Source: RYN-111 sp963760125
GTDB taxonomy: Bacteria > Actinomycetota > Actinomycetes > Mycobacteriales > SCTD01
DNA length: 64,000 bases
Direction of reading: 5' to 3'
Assembly (NCBI GenBank): GCA_963760125.1
Contig: CAVXBV010000016.1
Span: forward strand, 1-64,000
The position numbers were made by a program, and so were the translations under genes. Position 1 is the first letter of the stretch; every line of letters begins with the position of its first letter. The notes under the pieces are model-generated. The model did not search any database. It worked only from the letters and a program-made list of their open reading frames with translations, and had not been told where the DNA came from. Below, in pieces: positions 46,197-54,670 of the stretch.

Positions 46197-46748
46197 ATGT
46201 CCCTCTTCGGTCGGCTGTTCGGCACACCGGGTCCCGCCGTCGCCGCGGCCCCGTCGGCCTACCACGGCGTGGCCGTCTACGACGACGACGAAGAGCTGCT
46301 GGCGCGCCTCGAGGAGTACGTCCTGGAGGGGGCACGCGTTGGGCACACCACCGTGGTCATCGCGACTCCTGAGCACCGCCAGCGGTTGCGCGAGCGACTG
46401 GCCGTCTGGGAGATGGAGGACGCGTTCCTCGGCCTGGACGCCGACCTGATGCTCAGCCGGTTCATGCGCGACGGCCTGCCCGATCGTGCCCTGTTCGACC
46501 GCACCGTCGGCGCGCTGGTGCGGGACGGCGTCGGCGGTGGCCTGCGGGCGTACGGCGAGATGGTCTCGCTGCTCTGGCGCGACGGGAACCTGCCGGCCAC
46601 GGTGGCGCTGGAGCAGCTCTGGAACGAGTTGCAGCGCCAGCACGGCTTCTCGCTGCTGTGCGCGTACTCGACGACGGACATCGGTGACCAGCGCGGGCTC
46701 GCCCAGGTCTGCGATCTGCACAGTCACGTCATCCCGTACGCCGCCTGA
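46197..46748 (+). CDS. MEDS-domain (DcmR-like sensory) protein
   Basis: The 183-residue product matches the MEDS domain: AVYDDDEELLARLEEYVLEGARVGHTTVVIATPEHR, then GGGLRAYGEMVSLLWRDGNLPATVALEQLWNEL and FSLLCAYS. MEDS domains are thought to sense small hydrocarbon-derived signals and in actinobacteria are often linked to anti-sigma or histidine-kinase-like ATPases. An RsbW-like ATPase is encoded 4 kb upstream in this cluster. The ligand is unknown. Confidence 0.82.
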   Translation: MSLFGRLFGTPGPAVAAAPSAYHGVAVYDDDEELLARLEEYVLEGARVGHTTVVIATPEHRQRLRERLAVWEMEDAFLGLDADLMLSRFMRDGLPDRALFDRTVGALVRDGVGGGLRAYGEMVSLLWRDGNLPATVALEQLWNELQRQHGFSLLCAYSTTDIGDQRGLAQVCDLHSHVIPYAA

Positions 46749-46761
46749 GCCGCCTTCCGGG

Positions 46762-46773
46762 ACGGCTAGACTC
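46762..46773 (+). promoter_or_regulatory. purF promoter -10 region
   Basis: ACGGCTAGACTC with TAGACT at 46767-46772, identical over 12 bases to the purA promoter region. The expected start is about 40 nt upstream of purF. Confidence 0.55.
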
Positions 46774-46817
46774 GAGCACGCCGGCTTCCCTCCCCCGCTC
46801 CTTGAGGAGACCCCCGC

Positions 46818-48368
46818 GTGCCTTCTGCACTCGGTCAGACAGAAGACGCTTACCAACCTGAGAAGCCGGTGGGCGAGGAGTGCGGCGTCTTCGGCGTCTG
46901 GGCTCCGGGTGAGGACGTCGCCAAGCTGACCTACTACGGCCTCTACGCCCTGCAGCACCGCGGGCAGGAGGCGTGCGGCATGGCCGTGAGCGACGGCTCC
47001 GCGACGGTGGTCTACAAGGAGCTCGGGCTCGTCTCGCAGGTGTTCGACGAGTCGGTCCTGCAGGCGATGAAGGGCCACCTCGCGATCGGCCACTGCCGCT
47101 ACAGCACGACCGGGTCCTGCACCTGGGAGAACGCCCAGCCGTCGTTCCGCAACCTGCCCGCCGGCGGGTCGCTCGCCCTGGGCCACAACGGCAACCTCAC
47201 CAACACCCGAGAGCTCGCCGACCGCGTCCGGAGCCTGGGGCTCGCCAAGGACGCGATGGGCGCCACCAACGACAGCGACATCATCACGGCGCTGATCGCC
47301 GCGCGCGCGTCGGACGTCTCCGTGGAGGAGGCCGCCCGCGAGATCCTGCCGACCCTGAGCGGGGCGTTCAGCCTCGTGTTCATGGACGAGCACACGCTCT
47401 ACGCCGCGCGCGACGCCCACGGCGTCCGCCCCCTCGTCATCGGCAAGCTCGAGACGGGGTACGTCGTCGCGAGCGAGACGGCGGCGCTCGACATCGTCGG
47501 GGCGACCTTCATCCGCGAGGTCGAGCCGGGCGAGATGGTCGTCGTCGACGAGCACGGCTACCGCACCAGCCGCTGGGCCGAGGCCACCCCCAAGGGGTGC
47601 CTGTTCGAGTACGTCTACCTCGCCCGCCCCGACACCACGATCGCCGGGCAGGGCGTCTACACGACGCGCGTGCAGATCGGTCGCACGCTGGCCTGGGAAG
47701 CGCCGGTCGATGCCGACCTCGTCATCCCGGTCCCCGAGTCGGGGACACCCGCCGCCGTCGGCTACGCCGAGCAGTCCGGCATCCCGTACGGCATGGGCCT
47801 GGTGAAGAACGCCTACGTCGGGCGCACGTTCATCCAGCCCTCCCAGACCATCCGGCAGCTCGGCATCCGCCTCAAGCTCAACCCGCTGCGGGAGGTCATC
47901 CGCGGCAAGCGGCTGGTCGTCGTCGACGACTCGATCGTGCGCGGCAACACCCAGCGGGCGTTGGTGCGGATGCTGCGCGAGGCCGGTGCCGCCGAGGTGC
48001 ACGTGCGGATCTCCTCGCCGCCGGTCACCGACCCCTGCTTCTACGGCATCGACTTCGCCAGCAAGGCCGAGCTCATCGCCGGTGGCCTGTCCGTCGAGGA
48101 GATCCGCGCCTCCATCGGTGCCGACTCGCTCGCCTTCGTCTCGCTCGAGGGCCTGACGGCCGCGACCGCCCAGACGGCCGACCGGCTGTGCCGCGCGTGC
48201 TTTACGGGGGACTACCCGATCCCGCTGCCCGAGCAGGACCTGATCGGCAAGCACGTGCTCGAGGGGATCACGCGCGCGGTCGATCCCACCGTGCACAACG
48301 GCGTAGGGCCGTCCTCGGATGCCCTCGTCCAGGGCGCCGGTGGCCAGGGCGCGCTGATGCACCCGTGA
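46818..48368 (+). CDS. purF: Amidophosphoribosyltransferase
   Basis: PurF catalyses the first step of purine synthesis, making phosphoribosylamine from PRPP and glutamine. The 516-residue product has a propeptide of about 21 residues before the catalytic nucleophile in EECGVFGVW (Cys22), then HRGQEACGMAVSDG, GHCRYSTTGS, GHNGNLTN, and the PRPP loop VVVDDSIVRGNTQRALV near residue 375. GAGGAG precedes GTG 46818. It overlaps purM by four bases. Confidence 0.98.
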   Translation: MPSALGQTEDAYQPEKPVGEECGVFGVWAPGEDVAKLTYYGLYALQHRGQEACGMAVSDGSATVVYKELGLVSQVFDESVLQAMKGHLAIGHCRYSTTGSCTWENAQPSFRNLPAGGSLALGHNGNLTNTRELADRVRSLGLAKDAMGATNDSDIITALIAARASDVSVEEAAREILPTLSGAFSLVFMDEHTLYAARDAHGVRPLVIGKLETGYVVASETAALDIVGATFIREVEPGEMVVVDEHGYRTSRWAEATPKGCLFEYVYLARPDTTIAGQGVYTTRVQIGRTLAWEAPVDADLVIPVPESGTPAAVGYAEQSGIPYGMGLVKNAYVGRTFIQPSQTIRQLGIRLKLNPLREVIRGKRLVVVDDSIVRGNTQRALVRMLREAGAAEVHVRISSPPVTDPCFYGIDFASKAELIAGGLSVEEIRASIGADSLAFVSLEGLTAATAQTADRLCRACFTGDYPIPLPEQDLIGKHVLEGITRAVDPTVHNGVGPSSDALVQGAGGQGALMHP

Positions 48369-49459
48369 CGCCGGTCCCCGGCCGGACCTCGCAGGCCTCT
48401 CACGCCACGGCGCCGACGGTGTCGTCGTACGCCGCAGCGGGGGTCTCGATCGAGGAGGGCGACCGCGCCGTCGAACTCATGAAGGCCAAGCTCGGGCGCG
48501 CCACCCGGCCCGAGGTGGTCGGTGGGCTCGGCGGGTTCGCCGGGCTGTTCCGGCTGGACCTGAAGAAGTACCGCGACCCGCTGCTGGCGTCGTCCACCGA
48601 CGGCGTCGGCACCAAGCTCGCCATCGCGCAGGCCCTCGACAAGCACGACACCGTCGGTATCGACCTGGTCGGCATGGTCGTCGACGACCTCGTCGTCTGC
48701 GGCGCCGAACCGCTGTTCATGCAGGACTACATCGCCGTCGGTCGGGTGGTGCCGGAGCGGGTCGCCGAGATCGTCGGCGGCATCGCCGAGGGCTGTGCGC
48801 TCGCCGGCTGCGCCCTTGTCGGCGGCGAGACCGCGGAGCACCCCGGGCTGATGGCGGACGACCACTATGACATCGCCGGCACCGGCGTCGGGGTCGTCGA
48901 GGCCGACGCGCTGCTCGGGGCCGAGCGCATCCAGGAGGGTGACGTCGTCCTGGCGATGGGCGCCTCGGGCGTCCACTCCAACGGCTTCAGCCTGGTCCGC
49001 CACGTCCTGCTCGCGGGCGCCGGGATGGACCTGCGGGCCCACGTCGACGACCTCGGCACGACGCTCGGCGAGTCGCTGCTCACGCCCACGCGCATCTACT
49101 CCTTGGACTGCCTGGCGCTCATCGCGGAGACCGATGTGCGGGCGTTCAGCCACATCACCGGCGGGGGGCTCGCGGCCAACCTCGCCCGCGTGCTGCCCGA
49201 CCACCTCACGGCCCGGCTGAGCCGTTCCACGTGGACCCCGTTGCCGGTGTTCGACCTGGTCCAGCGCACCGGCCGCGTCGAAGTGGCAGAGATGGACCGG
49301 ACGTTCAACATGGGCGTCGGGATGGTGGCGATCGTGCCGCCGGAGGACGTCGACCGCGCGCTCGCGCTGCTCACCGCGCGCCACGTCGAGGCGTGGGTGC
49401 TGGGCGAGATGGTCGCCGGCGACGGCTCGGCCGTCCTCGAGGGCTCCCACCCGGCGTAG
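48365..49459 (+). CDS. purM: Phosphoribosylformylglycinamidine cyclo-ligase
   Basis: PurM closes the imidazole ring, making AIR from FGAM and ATP. The 364-residue product has SSTDGVGTKLAIAQ near residue 78, DLVGMVVDDLVVCGAEPLFMQDY, GCALVGGETAEHPG, and FSHITGGGLAANLARVLP. GTG 48365 overlaps the purF stop as GTGA; this start gives an N-terminus of normal length. Confidence 0.97.
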   Translation: MTPVPGRTSQASHATAPTVSSYAAAGVSIEEGDRAVELMKAKLGRATRPEVVGGLGGFAGLFRLDLKKYRDPLLASSTDGVGTKLAIAQALDKHDTVGIDLVGMVVDDLVVCGAEPLFMQDYIAVGRVVPERVAEIVGGIAEGCALAGCALVGGETAEHPGLMADDHYDIAGTGVGVVEADALLGAERIQEGDVVLAMGASGVHSNGFSLVRHVLLAGAGMDLRAHVDDLGTTLGESLLTPTRIYSLDCLALIAETDVRAFSHITGGGLAANLARVLPDHLTARLSRSTWTPLPVFDLVQRTGRVEVAEMDRTFNMGVGMVAIVPPEDVDRALALLTARHVEAWVLGEMVAGDGSAVLEGSHPA

Positions 49460-49590
49460 CTCGATAGCGGTCCGCCGCGTGGGCCTGCCGCGCCGGTCGG
49501 GCGTGGGCGCCCGGTCAGTGGCGGGATGGTGTCGTGACACGCGCGTGTCCGCCGCACCAGGCCGCCACTCCCGCGGCCGGTGGCCGCCGA

Positions 49591-49660
49591 CCCGCCGCCG
49601 GCCGACACCGCGCCCGCCGACCTGCCGCCGGCCGACCCAGCGCCCGACGACCCGCCGCCG
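49591..49660 (+). repeat. Short 30-nt tandem repeat between purM and DUF3073
   Basis: Units begin at 49591, 49621 and 49651 (third incomplete), each starting CC(C/T)GCCGCCGGCCGAC or a close variant. The repeat lies in a 295-bp stretch without a convincing gene; several arginine/proline-rich open frames cross it. Confidence 0.55.
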
Positions 49661-49706
49661 CGGCTTTGCCCACGACCCGCTCTGGCCCGGAGCGGGCACG
49701 ACGAGA

Positions 49707-49732
49707 GGCGGTACCGCTGAAGCGGCACCGCC
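49707..49732. terminator. Bidirectional hairpin between purM and DUF3073
   Basis: GGCGGT, one mismatch, CCGC, loop TGAA, GCGG, mismatch, ACCGCC. It sits between convergent genes. Confidence 0.6.
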
Positions 49733-49754
49733 CCGAGTCGGGTCGAGCGAGGAG

Positions 49755-49934
49755 CTAGTCCTCGTCCCCGTCGTCCTCGTCGTCGTCCAGATCCTCAGCG
49801 GCCCGGGTGGTCAACCCACCGGGACCTTGCGACGCGAGCTCTCGCTTCAGCGCATCCGGGTCGAGTGACCCGGAGCTGTACTTGAGCTCGCGCGCGACCT
49901 TGGTCTGCTTGGCCTTGGCACGGCCGCGCCCCAT
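49755..49934 (-). CDS. DUF3073 family protein
   Basis: The 59-residue product has the family N-terminus MGRGRAKAKQTKVARELKYSS and a strongly acidic C-terminus (DLDDDEDDGDED). This is a conserved small actinobacterial protein of unknown function always near purM. ATG 49934 has GAGGGGG seven bases upstream. The 293 bp upstream, to the next gene, hold a short GTCCGGACTTGTCCGGG dyad but no other gene. Confidence 0.93.
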   Translation of the reverse strand: MGRGRAKAKQTKVARELKYSSGSLDPDALKRELASQGPGGLTTRAAEDLDDDEDDGDED

Positions 49935-50227
49935 GGCTCGACCCCCTCGAGGAGTGGTGACCGGGAACGGGCGCCCTGCGGTGCCCTGGTCCACCAATCT
50001 ACAGGGTGTTCGGCCGGTCGACACCCTGGCCCCGACGTGATGCTCCTGACCCCCGTCTTGCCCTGATCGGTCCGGACTTGTCCGGGTTCGTCCTGCCGAT
50101 CTCGTGGTGACCCGTCACCGGCAGGCGGGTGCCTTCGTTGGGTCGGGCAGGAACCCCGGCCCCCGACGGCGAACCAGTCAGTACGAGCTGCACCCGCCCC
50201 CGCCACCCAGCGACCCAGGAGTCCTCC

Positions 50228-50788
50228 GTGAAGACCCGCCTGATCACCGCCACCGTCCTCGCCGGCGCCCTCGCCGTCTCCGTGAGCGGCGCCCAGGCCG
50301 CCTCTCCCGTCCTGGACGGGAAGAAGACCAAGGTCGTCACGCTCAAGGCTGTCGGCGCCGCCCAGGTCCACGACTCCGACTTCGTCACCGGCGCCCTCGG
50401 CGGCCCCGAGCGCGTCGAGTGCGCGATGCCGCGCTGCGCCCGCTTGGACTTCACCTACAAGCCCGCCAAGGGGGTCACGGGCGACGTGATGTTCGAGGCG
50501 AAGTGGACCAACCCCGCCGCCGACATCGACCTCTACGTCGCTGCGCTGGACAAGAAGGGCAACCCGACCCAGCTCGCCACCTGCGGCACCTTCGGGGGGA
50601 CCAGCGAGAAGGTCTTCCTCGACGCGTCCAACTTCAAGGCCGGCAACAAGTACGCCGTGATCGTCGACTTCTACCGGACGGCCAACGAGAACGTCACGGC
50701 CACGGCCACGATGCCCGGCACCAGCTCGATCGCCAAGACCGTGCCGTCCGCCGTCGACAGCGTGCAAGGCGTCAACTGCGGCCTGTAG
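50228..50788 (+). CDS. Secreted PPC-like protein, paralogue A1
   Basis: The 186-residue product has a Sec signal peptide (KTRLITATVLAGALAVSVSG, cleavage near AQA) and a beta-sandwich-like domain with DFTYKPAKGVTGDVMFEA and PAADIDLYVAAL, reminiscent of pre-peptidase C-terminal (PPC) domains. Two pairs of cysteines could form disulfides. AGGAG is six bases before GTG 50228. It is clearly homologous to the next gene, including the leader DNA and first 25 residues. Function unknown. Confidence 0.75.
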   Translation: MKTRLITATVLAGALAVSVSGAQAASPVLDGKKTKVVTLKAVGAAQVHDSDFVTGALGGPERVECAMPRCARLDFTYKPAKGVTGDVMFEAKWTNPAADIDLYVAALDKKGNPTQLATCGTFGGTSEKVFLDASNFKAGNKYAVIVDFYRTANENVTATATMPGTSSIAKTVPSAVDSVQGVNCGL

Positions 50789-50914
50789 CGCCGGCCCGCG
50801 GCGCCACCGAGACGGTGGCGTCTGGCGACCGAGGCAGGAACCTGCCGACCGATCGCGAACTCAGCAGCACCCCACCCACCCACTCGTCATCCTCGCCAGC
50901 CCAGGAGCTCCTTC

Positions 50915-51472
50915 GTGAAGACCCGCCTCATCACCGCCGCCGTCCTTGCCGGCGGTCTGGCCCTGTCTGTGAGCGGCGCCTCGGCTGCTGACGCCACGCT
51001 CGATGGCGCCAAGACCACGTCGCTCGAGGTGACGGCGGCGGCAGCGGCGCAGTCGCACGACGCCAACCTCGTCTCCCTCGACGACGTCGACGTCGTGAAC
51101 TGCAAGCCGGGTGCCGAGTGCTCGGTCCTCACGTTCCTCTACAAGCCGGCCAAGGGCGTCAAGGGCGACCTGATGATGGGTGCGACCTGGAGCAACCCGG
51201 CCTCCGACATGGACCTGTACTTCGCTGAGGTCCTCAAGGACGGCAGCCGCGAGGAGATCGGCCACTGCGCCAGCGCCGGTGGGCCCTCCGAGAAGCTCTT
51301 CGTCCCCGCCGACGCGCTGAAGGTCGGGAAGACCTACGCCGTGGTCACGTACTTCTTCCGCTCCGCGGCCGAGACCGTGACGAGCAAGGTCGAGATCAAC
51401 GTGCCCGACAGCACCAAGACCACCGTTCCCGCAGACGCGGACGAGTTCACCGCCCTCAACTGCACCCTCTAG
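50915..51472 (+). CDS. Secreted PPC-like protein, paralogue A2
   Basis: The 185-residue product is a paralogue of the preceding one: near-identical signal peptide, FLYKPAKGVKGDLMMGATWSNPASDMDLYF, and the same C-terminal pattern ending in NCTL versus NCGL. AGGAG lies upstream of GTG 50915. The gene for B1 follows after 13 bases, so the two are probably co-transcribed. Confidence 0.75.
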   Translation: MKTRLITAAVLAGGLALSVSGASAADATLDGAKTTSLEVTAAAAAQSHDANLVSLDDVDVVNCKPGAECSVLTFLYKPAKGVKGDLMMGATWSNPASDMDLYFAEVLKDGSREEIGHCASAGGPSEKLFVPADALKVGKTYAVVTYFFRSAAETVTSKVEINVPDSTKTTVPADADEFTALNCTL

Positions 51473-51485
51473 AGGAGATCCCCTG

Positions 51486-51923
51486 ATGCGCACCCGTACC
51501 GCTCTCGCCACTGCCTTGATCGGTGTCATCGCCGTGGGCTCCGCCGTCCCGTCCTTCGCGGCCAAGCCGAAGCCGAAGCCGATCACGCAGACCTACACCG
51601 CGTCGGCCCTCCCGGACCCGACGTCGACCAACCCGGCGACGAACGAGATCTGCGCGCCGACGCTGCCGACGGCGATCCACAAGCACGCGTTCAAGATCCC
51701 GGCCGCCGGCACCCTCGAGGTCGCGCTCAAGAACAAGCTGGACTGGTCCGTCGCCGTCCGCCAGGGCTCGGAGTCCCTCGCCAGCGCCGACGGCGGCACC
51801 CCGGAGGTCTCGGAGAGCACCTCGGTGACGTTCAAGAAGGCGACCACCGTCTCCATCGACACCTGCAACTTCGCTGGTGAGCCCAGCATCGACGTGAACA
51901 TCACCTTCACCTACAAGAAGTAG
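51486..51923 (+). CDS. Small secreted protein, paralogue B1
   Basis: The 145-residue product has a signal peptide (cleavage near SFA), a Lys/Pro-rich start (KPKPKPITQTY), and a beta-rich domain ending in DTCNFAGEPSIDVNITFTYKK. GAGGAG directly follows the A2 stop and serves ATG 51486. It is homologous to B2. Function unknown; the domain looks PPC-like (polar beta-sandwich). Confidence 0.7.
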   Translation: MRTRTALATALIGVIAVGSAVPSFAAKPKPKPITQTYTASALPDPTSTNPATNEICAPTLPTAIHKHAFKIPAAGTLEVALKNKLDWSVAVRQGSESLASADGGTPEVSESTSVTFKKATTVSIDTCNFAGEPSIDVNITFTYKK

Positions 51924-51982
51924 TCCGACCCGAAACAGCCGCCGCCCAGCAACTCCCCGGCCACCAGCACCAGGAGAACAAG

Positions 51983-52420
51983 ATGCGTCGTACCGCCGCC
52001 CTCGCCACCGGACTCGCCGGGATCACCGCCATCGCCCTCGCGGCGCCGGCGCTGGCTGCTCCGCCCAAGCCGTTCACGCAGACCTCGACATTCACCGACG
52101 CAACGCCTGACCCGTCGGGGAACACCGAGTCCGGCAACGAGAACCACTGCTCGGGGCTGCTGCCGCAGGAGACGCCCATCAGCGTCAAGATCCCCGGCCC
52201 GGGCGACGTGGACGTCACGCTGTCCGGCGTGACGGGCGACTGGGCCTTGCAGATCCAGGACGCAGCGGGCAACGTCATCGGGGGAACCGACGTCAACCCG
52301 CCGGAGGCCGAGGCGACGAGCGTGCGGCTGAAGAAGGCCGCCACCATCAAGGTGCTGCCGTGCAACCTCGCGGGCGCGCCGACCGCCAAGGTCACGATCG
52401 CCTACACGTACCGCAAGTAG
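51983..52420 (+). CDS. Small secreted protein, paralogue B2
   Basis: The 145-residue product matches B1 in length, signal peptide, FTQTSTFTDATPDP start and C-terminus (LPCNLAGAPTAKVTIAYTYRK), with the cysteines in equivalent places. AGGAG precedes ATG 51983. It is the last gene of the four-gene block and is followed by a strong hairpin. Confidence 0.7.
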   Translation: MRRTAALATGLAGITAIALAAPALAAPPKPFTQTSTFTDATPDPSGNTESGNENHCSGLLPQETPISVKIPGPGDVDVTLSGVTGDWALQIQDAAGNVIGGTDVNPPEAEATSVRLKKAATIKVLPCNLAGAPTAKVTIAYTYRK

Positions 52421-52432
52421 GCCAGCGACGAC

Positions 52433-52464
52433 GACGCCCCGGCCCCTCCAGGGACCGGGGCGTC
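52433..52464. terminator. Strong hairpin between B2 and vdh
   Basis: GACGCCCCGG and CCGGGGCGTC form a perfect 10-bp stem with a 12-nt loop, between convergent genes. Confidence 0.75.
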
Positions 52465-52476
52465 GCCGTGTCCGAG

Positions 52477-53565
52477 CTAGGGAAGCAGGATGGAGCGGAG
52501 GCGACCGACGTCGGCCATCCGCCGCTCTGCCAGGCGGTCTGCCGCGACCGCCGGGGGGACGCCCTCGGCGTCGGCGAGGCGGAAGACCTCGAGCGTGGTG
52601 TCGAAGATGCGGTTCGCCTTGGACTTCGCACGGTCGAAGGAGAAGCCGCCCTCGCCGATCGCCTCGTCCTCGACCTGCACCAGGCCACCGGCGTTGGCGA
52701 CGTAGTCCGGCGTGTAGAGGACCCCGCGGTCGGCGAGCATCTTCTCCACTCCCGGGTGGGCGAGCTGGTTGTTGGCGGCGCCGCAGACGATCGAGGCCTG
52801 AAGGGCCGGGACCAGGTCGTCGGTGACCGACCCGCCGAGGGCGCACGGGGCGTAGACGTCGACCGCGGAGGTCGGCAGCTCCGCCACGTCCACGACGCGC
52901 ACCTCCGCCGAGAGCCCCTGGGCCCGGGTGACCGCGGCCTCGTTGACGTCCGAGACGGTCACCGAGGCACCATCCTCCAGCAGGTGCTCGACGAGGTGGA
53001 AGCCGACCTTGCCGACGCCCTCCACGGCCACGCTGCGGCCGTGCAGGGTCGGCGCCCCCCAGGTGTGCTGCGCGGCGGCGCGCATGGCCTGGAACACGCC
53101 GTACGCCGTGAGGACCGCGCTGTCACCGGCGCCGCCGTGCTCGGGGCTCCGGCCGGTGACGAAGCGGGACTCCTTGGCGATGACGTCCATGTCCTGGACG
53201 TAGGTACCGACGTCGCAGGCGGTGTAGTAGCGGCCGCCGAGGCTCTCGACCATGCGCCCGTAGGCGCGCAGGAGCGCCTCGGTCTTCATCGTCGACGGGT
53301 CGCCGAGGATGACGGCCTTGCCGCCACCGAGGTCCACGCCGGCGCACGCCGCCTTGTAGGCCATCGCCTTGGACAGGGCCAGCACGTCCGAGAGGGCAGC
53401 GGCCTCGTCGGCGTACGGGAAGAAGCGGGTGCCGCCGAGGGCCGGGCCGAGGGCGGTGGAGTAGATCGCGATGATCGCGCGCAGCCCGCTGGCGGGGTCC
53501 TGGCAGAAGACCACCTGCTCGTGGCCGGCGTCGGCGAGGTGGTCGGTCCGGTCGAAGACGCCCAC
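52477..53565 (-). CDS. vdh: Valine (Leu/Phe/Val-type) dehydrogenase
   Basis: This NAD-dependent enzyme oxidatively deaminates branched-chain amino acids to keto acids. The 362-residue product has the substrate and catalytic segment GGTRFFPY and MAYKAACAGVDLGGGKAVI near residue 75, then the Rossmann motif VAVEGVGKVGFHLVEHL near residue 175, and CGAANNQLAHPG. GTG 53565 is preferred because AAAGGGA lies upstream and the extra residues from 53589 look non-native. In Streptomyces vdh also lies next to bldC. Exact substrate preference is inferred from synteny. Confidence 0.9.
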   Translation of the reverse strand: MGVFDRTDHLADAGHEQVVFCQDPASGLRAIIAIYSTALGPALGGTRFFPYADEAAALSDVLALSKAMAYKAACAGVDLGGGKAVILGDPSTMKTEALLRAYGRMVESLGGRYYTACDVGTYVQDMDVIAKESRFVTGRSPEHGGAGDSAVLTAYGVFQAMRAAAQHTWGAPTLHGRSVAVEGVGKVGFHLVEHLLEDGASVTVSDVNEAAVTRAQGLSAEVRVVDVAELPTSAVDVYAPCALGGSVTDDLVPALQASIVCGAANNQLAHPGVEKMLADRGVLYTPDYVANAGGLVQVEDEAIGEGGFSFDRAKSKANRIFDTTLEVFRLADAEGVPPAVAADRLAERRMADVGRLRSILLP

Positions 53566-53707
53566 GGGTCGTCCCTTTCGATGAGGCACAGGCGCTTGTG
53601 GCGCACAGGCGAGGAGGGCGGAGGAGGTGTGCTCCGCGTCACCAGCCTATCGGCGCGGATCGGCGATCGGGACCGCTTCGGGCCAAGTGGCGTGCGACGA
53701 TGAGCCG

Positions 53708-54532
53708 GTGAGCAGCTTCGTGGCCAGCCTGCGGGTGTACGAACCGCTGGCTGCCTTCGAGGGTGCTGAGCGTGCCCACTGGGAGACGTACGTCGCGGAG
53801 CGCGTCGCCCCGCCGGAGGAGCGCCTCGCGTCGGTCGAGGCGGCGGTGCGCCGGGCCTTGCCCGACCCCGGCAACCACGCCCACGTGCTCGAGATCGACG
53901 GTGTCACGCTGATCAGCCCCTGGCGCACGGCGTTGCGCTCCCAGGAGGCGCTGCTGGACTTCTGCGCTGAGCTCCCAGACCTGCTCTCGGACGCCTTCGT
54001 GCCCCCGCTGCTGCTCGAACGGGCCGAGGTGGAGCTCGACCGCTGGCGGGCCGAGCGCGGTCACACCCTGAGCCACGTCCTCACCTCGACCTGGTGCATC
54101 CCGCCGCGGTGGTTCGCGCTCGTCGACCCGGAGGAGCGGACCGTGCTCCTGGGGGAGCCCGGGGACGGGGCGTTGGCCCGGCGCACCGGTCGCTCGTTGG
54201 TCTACCGCACGGCGATGAGCCGCGCCCGTCGGCGGGTGGCCCGCGCCCTCGCCGTCCTGCGCACCGCCGTCGACGACCCGTTGGTCACCGAGGGGATGGA
54301 GGACCTCGGCCGGTGGCTCGAAGAGTTCCACCCGCGCTCGCTCGTCGAGCTGGACTACGGCCGCCTGGTCTACCTGCTCGACGACGCCGAGCTCACGCAG
54401 GACGAGTCCGCGCGCGACATGGCCACCGCTCTCGGCCTGCTGGCCCAGGGCGACATCGACGGAGCCACCGCGGCGTACGAGCGTCTGACGGCGCGGACAA
54501 AGGCGCTACAAGGCGTCGAGAACGCCAACTAG
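53708..54532 (+). CDS. Conserved actinobacterial hypothetical protein upstream of bldC
   Basis: The 274-residue product is soluble and helix-rich, with SSFVASLRVYEPLAAFE at the N-terminus and the segment STWCIPPRWFALVDPEER near residue 130. I know of no defined function. The order vdh, this gene, bldC matches Streptomyces coelicolor SCO4089-SCO4091, which supports orthology. GTG 53708 is chosen over the upstream frame start because the extra residues there cross the vdh promoter region. Confidence 0.75.
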   Translation: MSSFVASLRVYEPLAAFEGAERAHWETYVAERVAPPEERLASVEAAVRRALPDPGNHAHVLEIDGVTLISPWRTALRSQEALLDFCAELPDLLSDAFVPPLLLERAEVELDRWRAERGHTLSHVLTSTWCIPPRWFALVDPEERTVLLGEPGDGALARRTGRSLVYRTAMSRARRRVARALAVLRTAVDDPLVTEGMEDLGRWLEEFHPRSLVELDYGRLVYLLDDAELTQDESARDMATALGLLAQGDIDGATAAYERLTARTKALQGVENAN

Positions 54533-54544
54533 TCGGGCAAGCGC

Positions 54545-54572
54545 GGCCATCTGTGACTAGCTACAGATGGCC
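54545..54572. terminator. Perfect 10-bp hairpin upstream of bldC
   Basis: GGCCATCTGT, loop GACTAGCT, ACAGATGGCC. It starts 13 bases after the preceding stop, so it is probably a terminator; an operator role for bldC cannot be excluded. Confidence 0.6.
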
Positions 54573-54670
54573 CGAGTGGGCCATACCGGACAAGGCAGGC
54601 ATCGGGCACCGTGTGCCTCGGAGCAGGCGAGCAGCCGGCTCACCAACGCTCCGCTGAGAGGACCCACCTG

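Noticed and set aside
45183..48362. Minus-strand open frame of over 1,000 codons opposite purL, the SCP-like, MEDS and purF genes
   Set aside because: It spans several unrelated genes and intergenic hairpins and has antisense composition; the plus-strand genes are unambiguous.
49534..49758. 74-codon frame (Arg/Ala/Pro-rich repeats) between purM and DUF3073
   Set aside because: It is made of a 30-nt tandem repeat, has no Shine-Dalgarno sequence or -10 box at the right distance, and overlaps the DUF3073 stop; not enough to call a gene.
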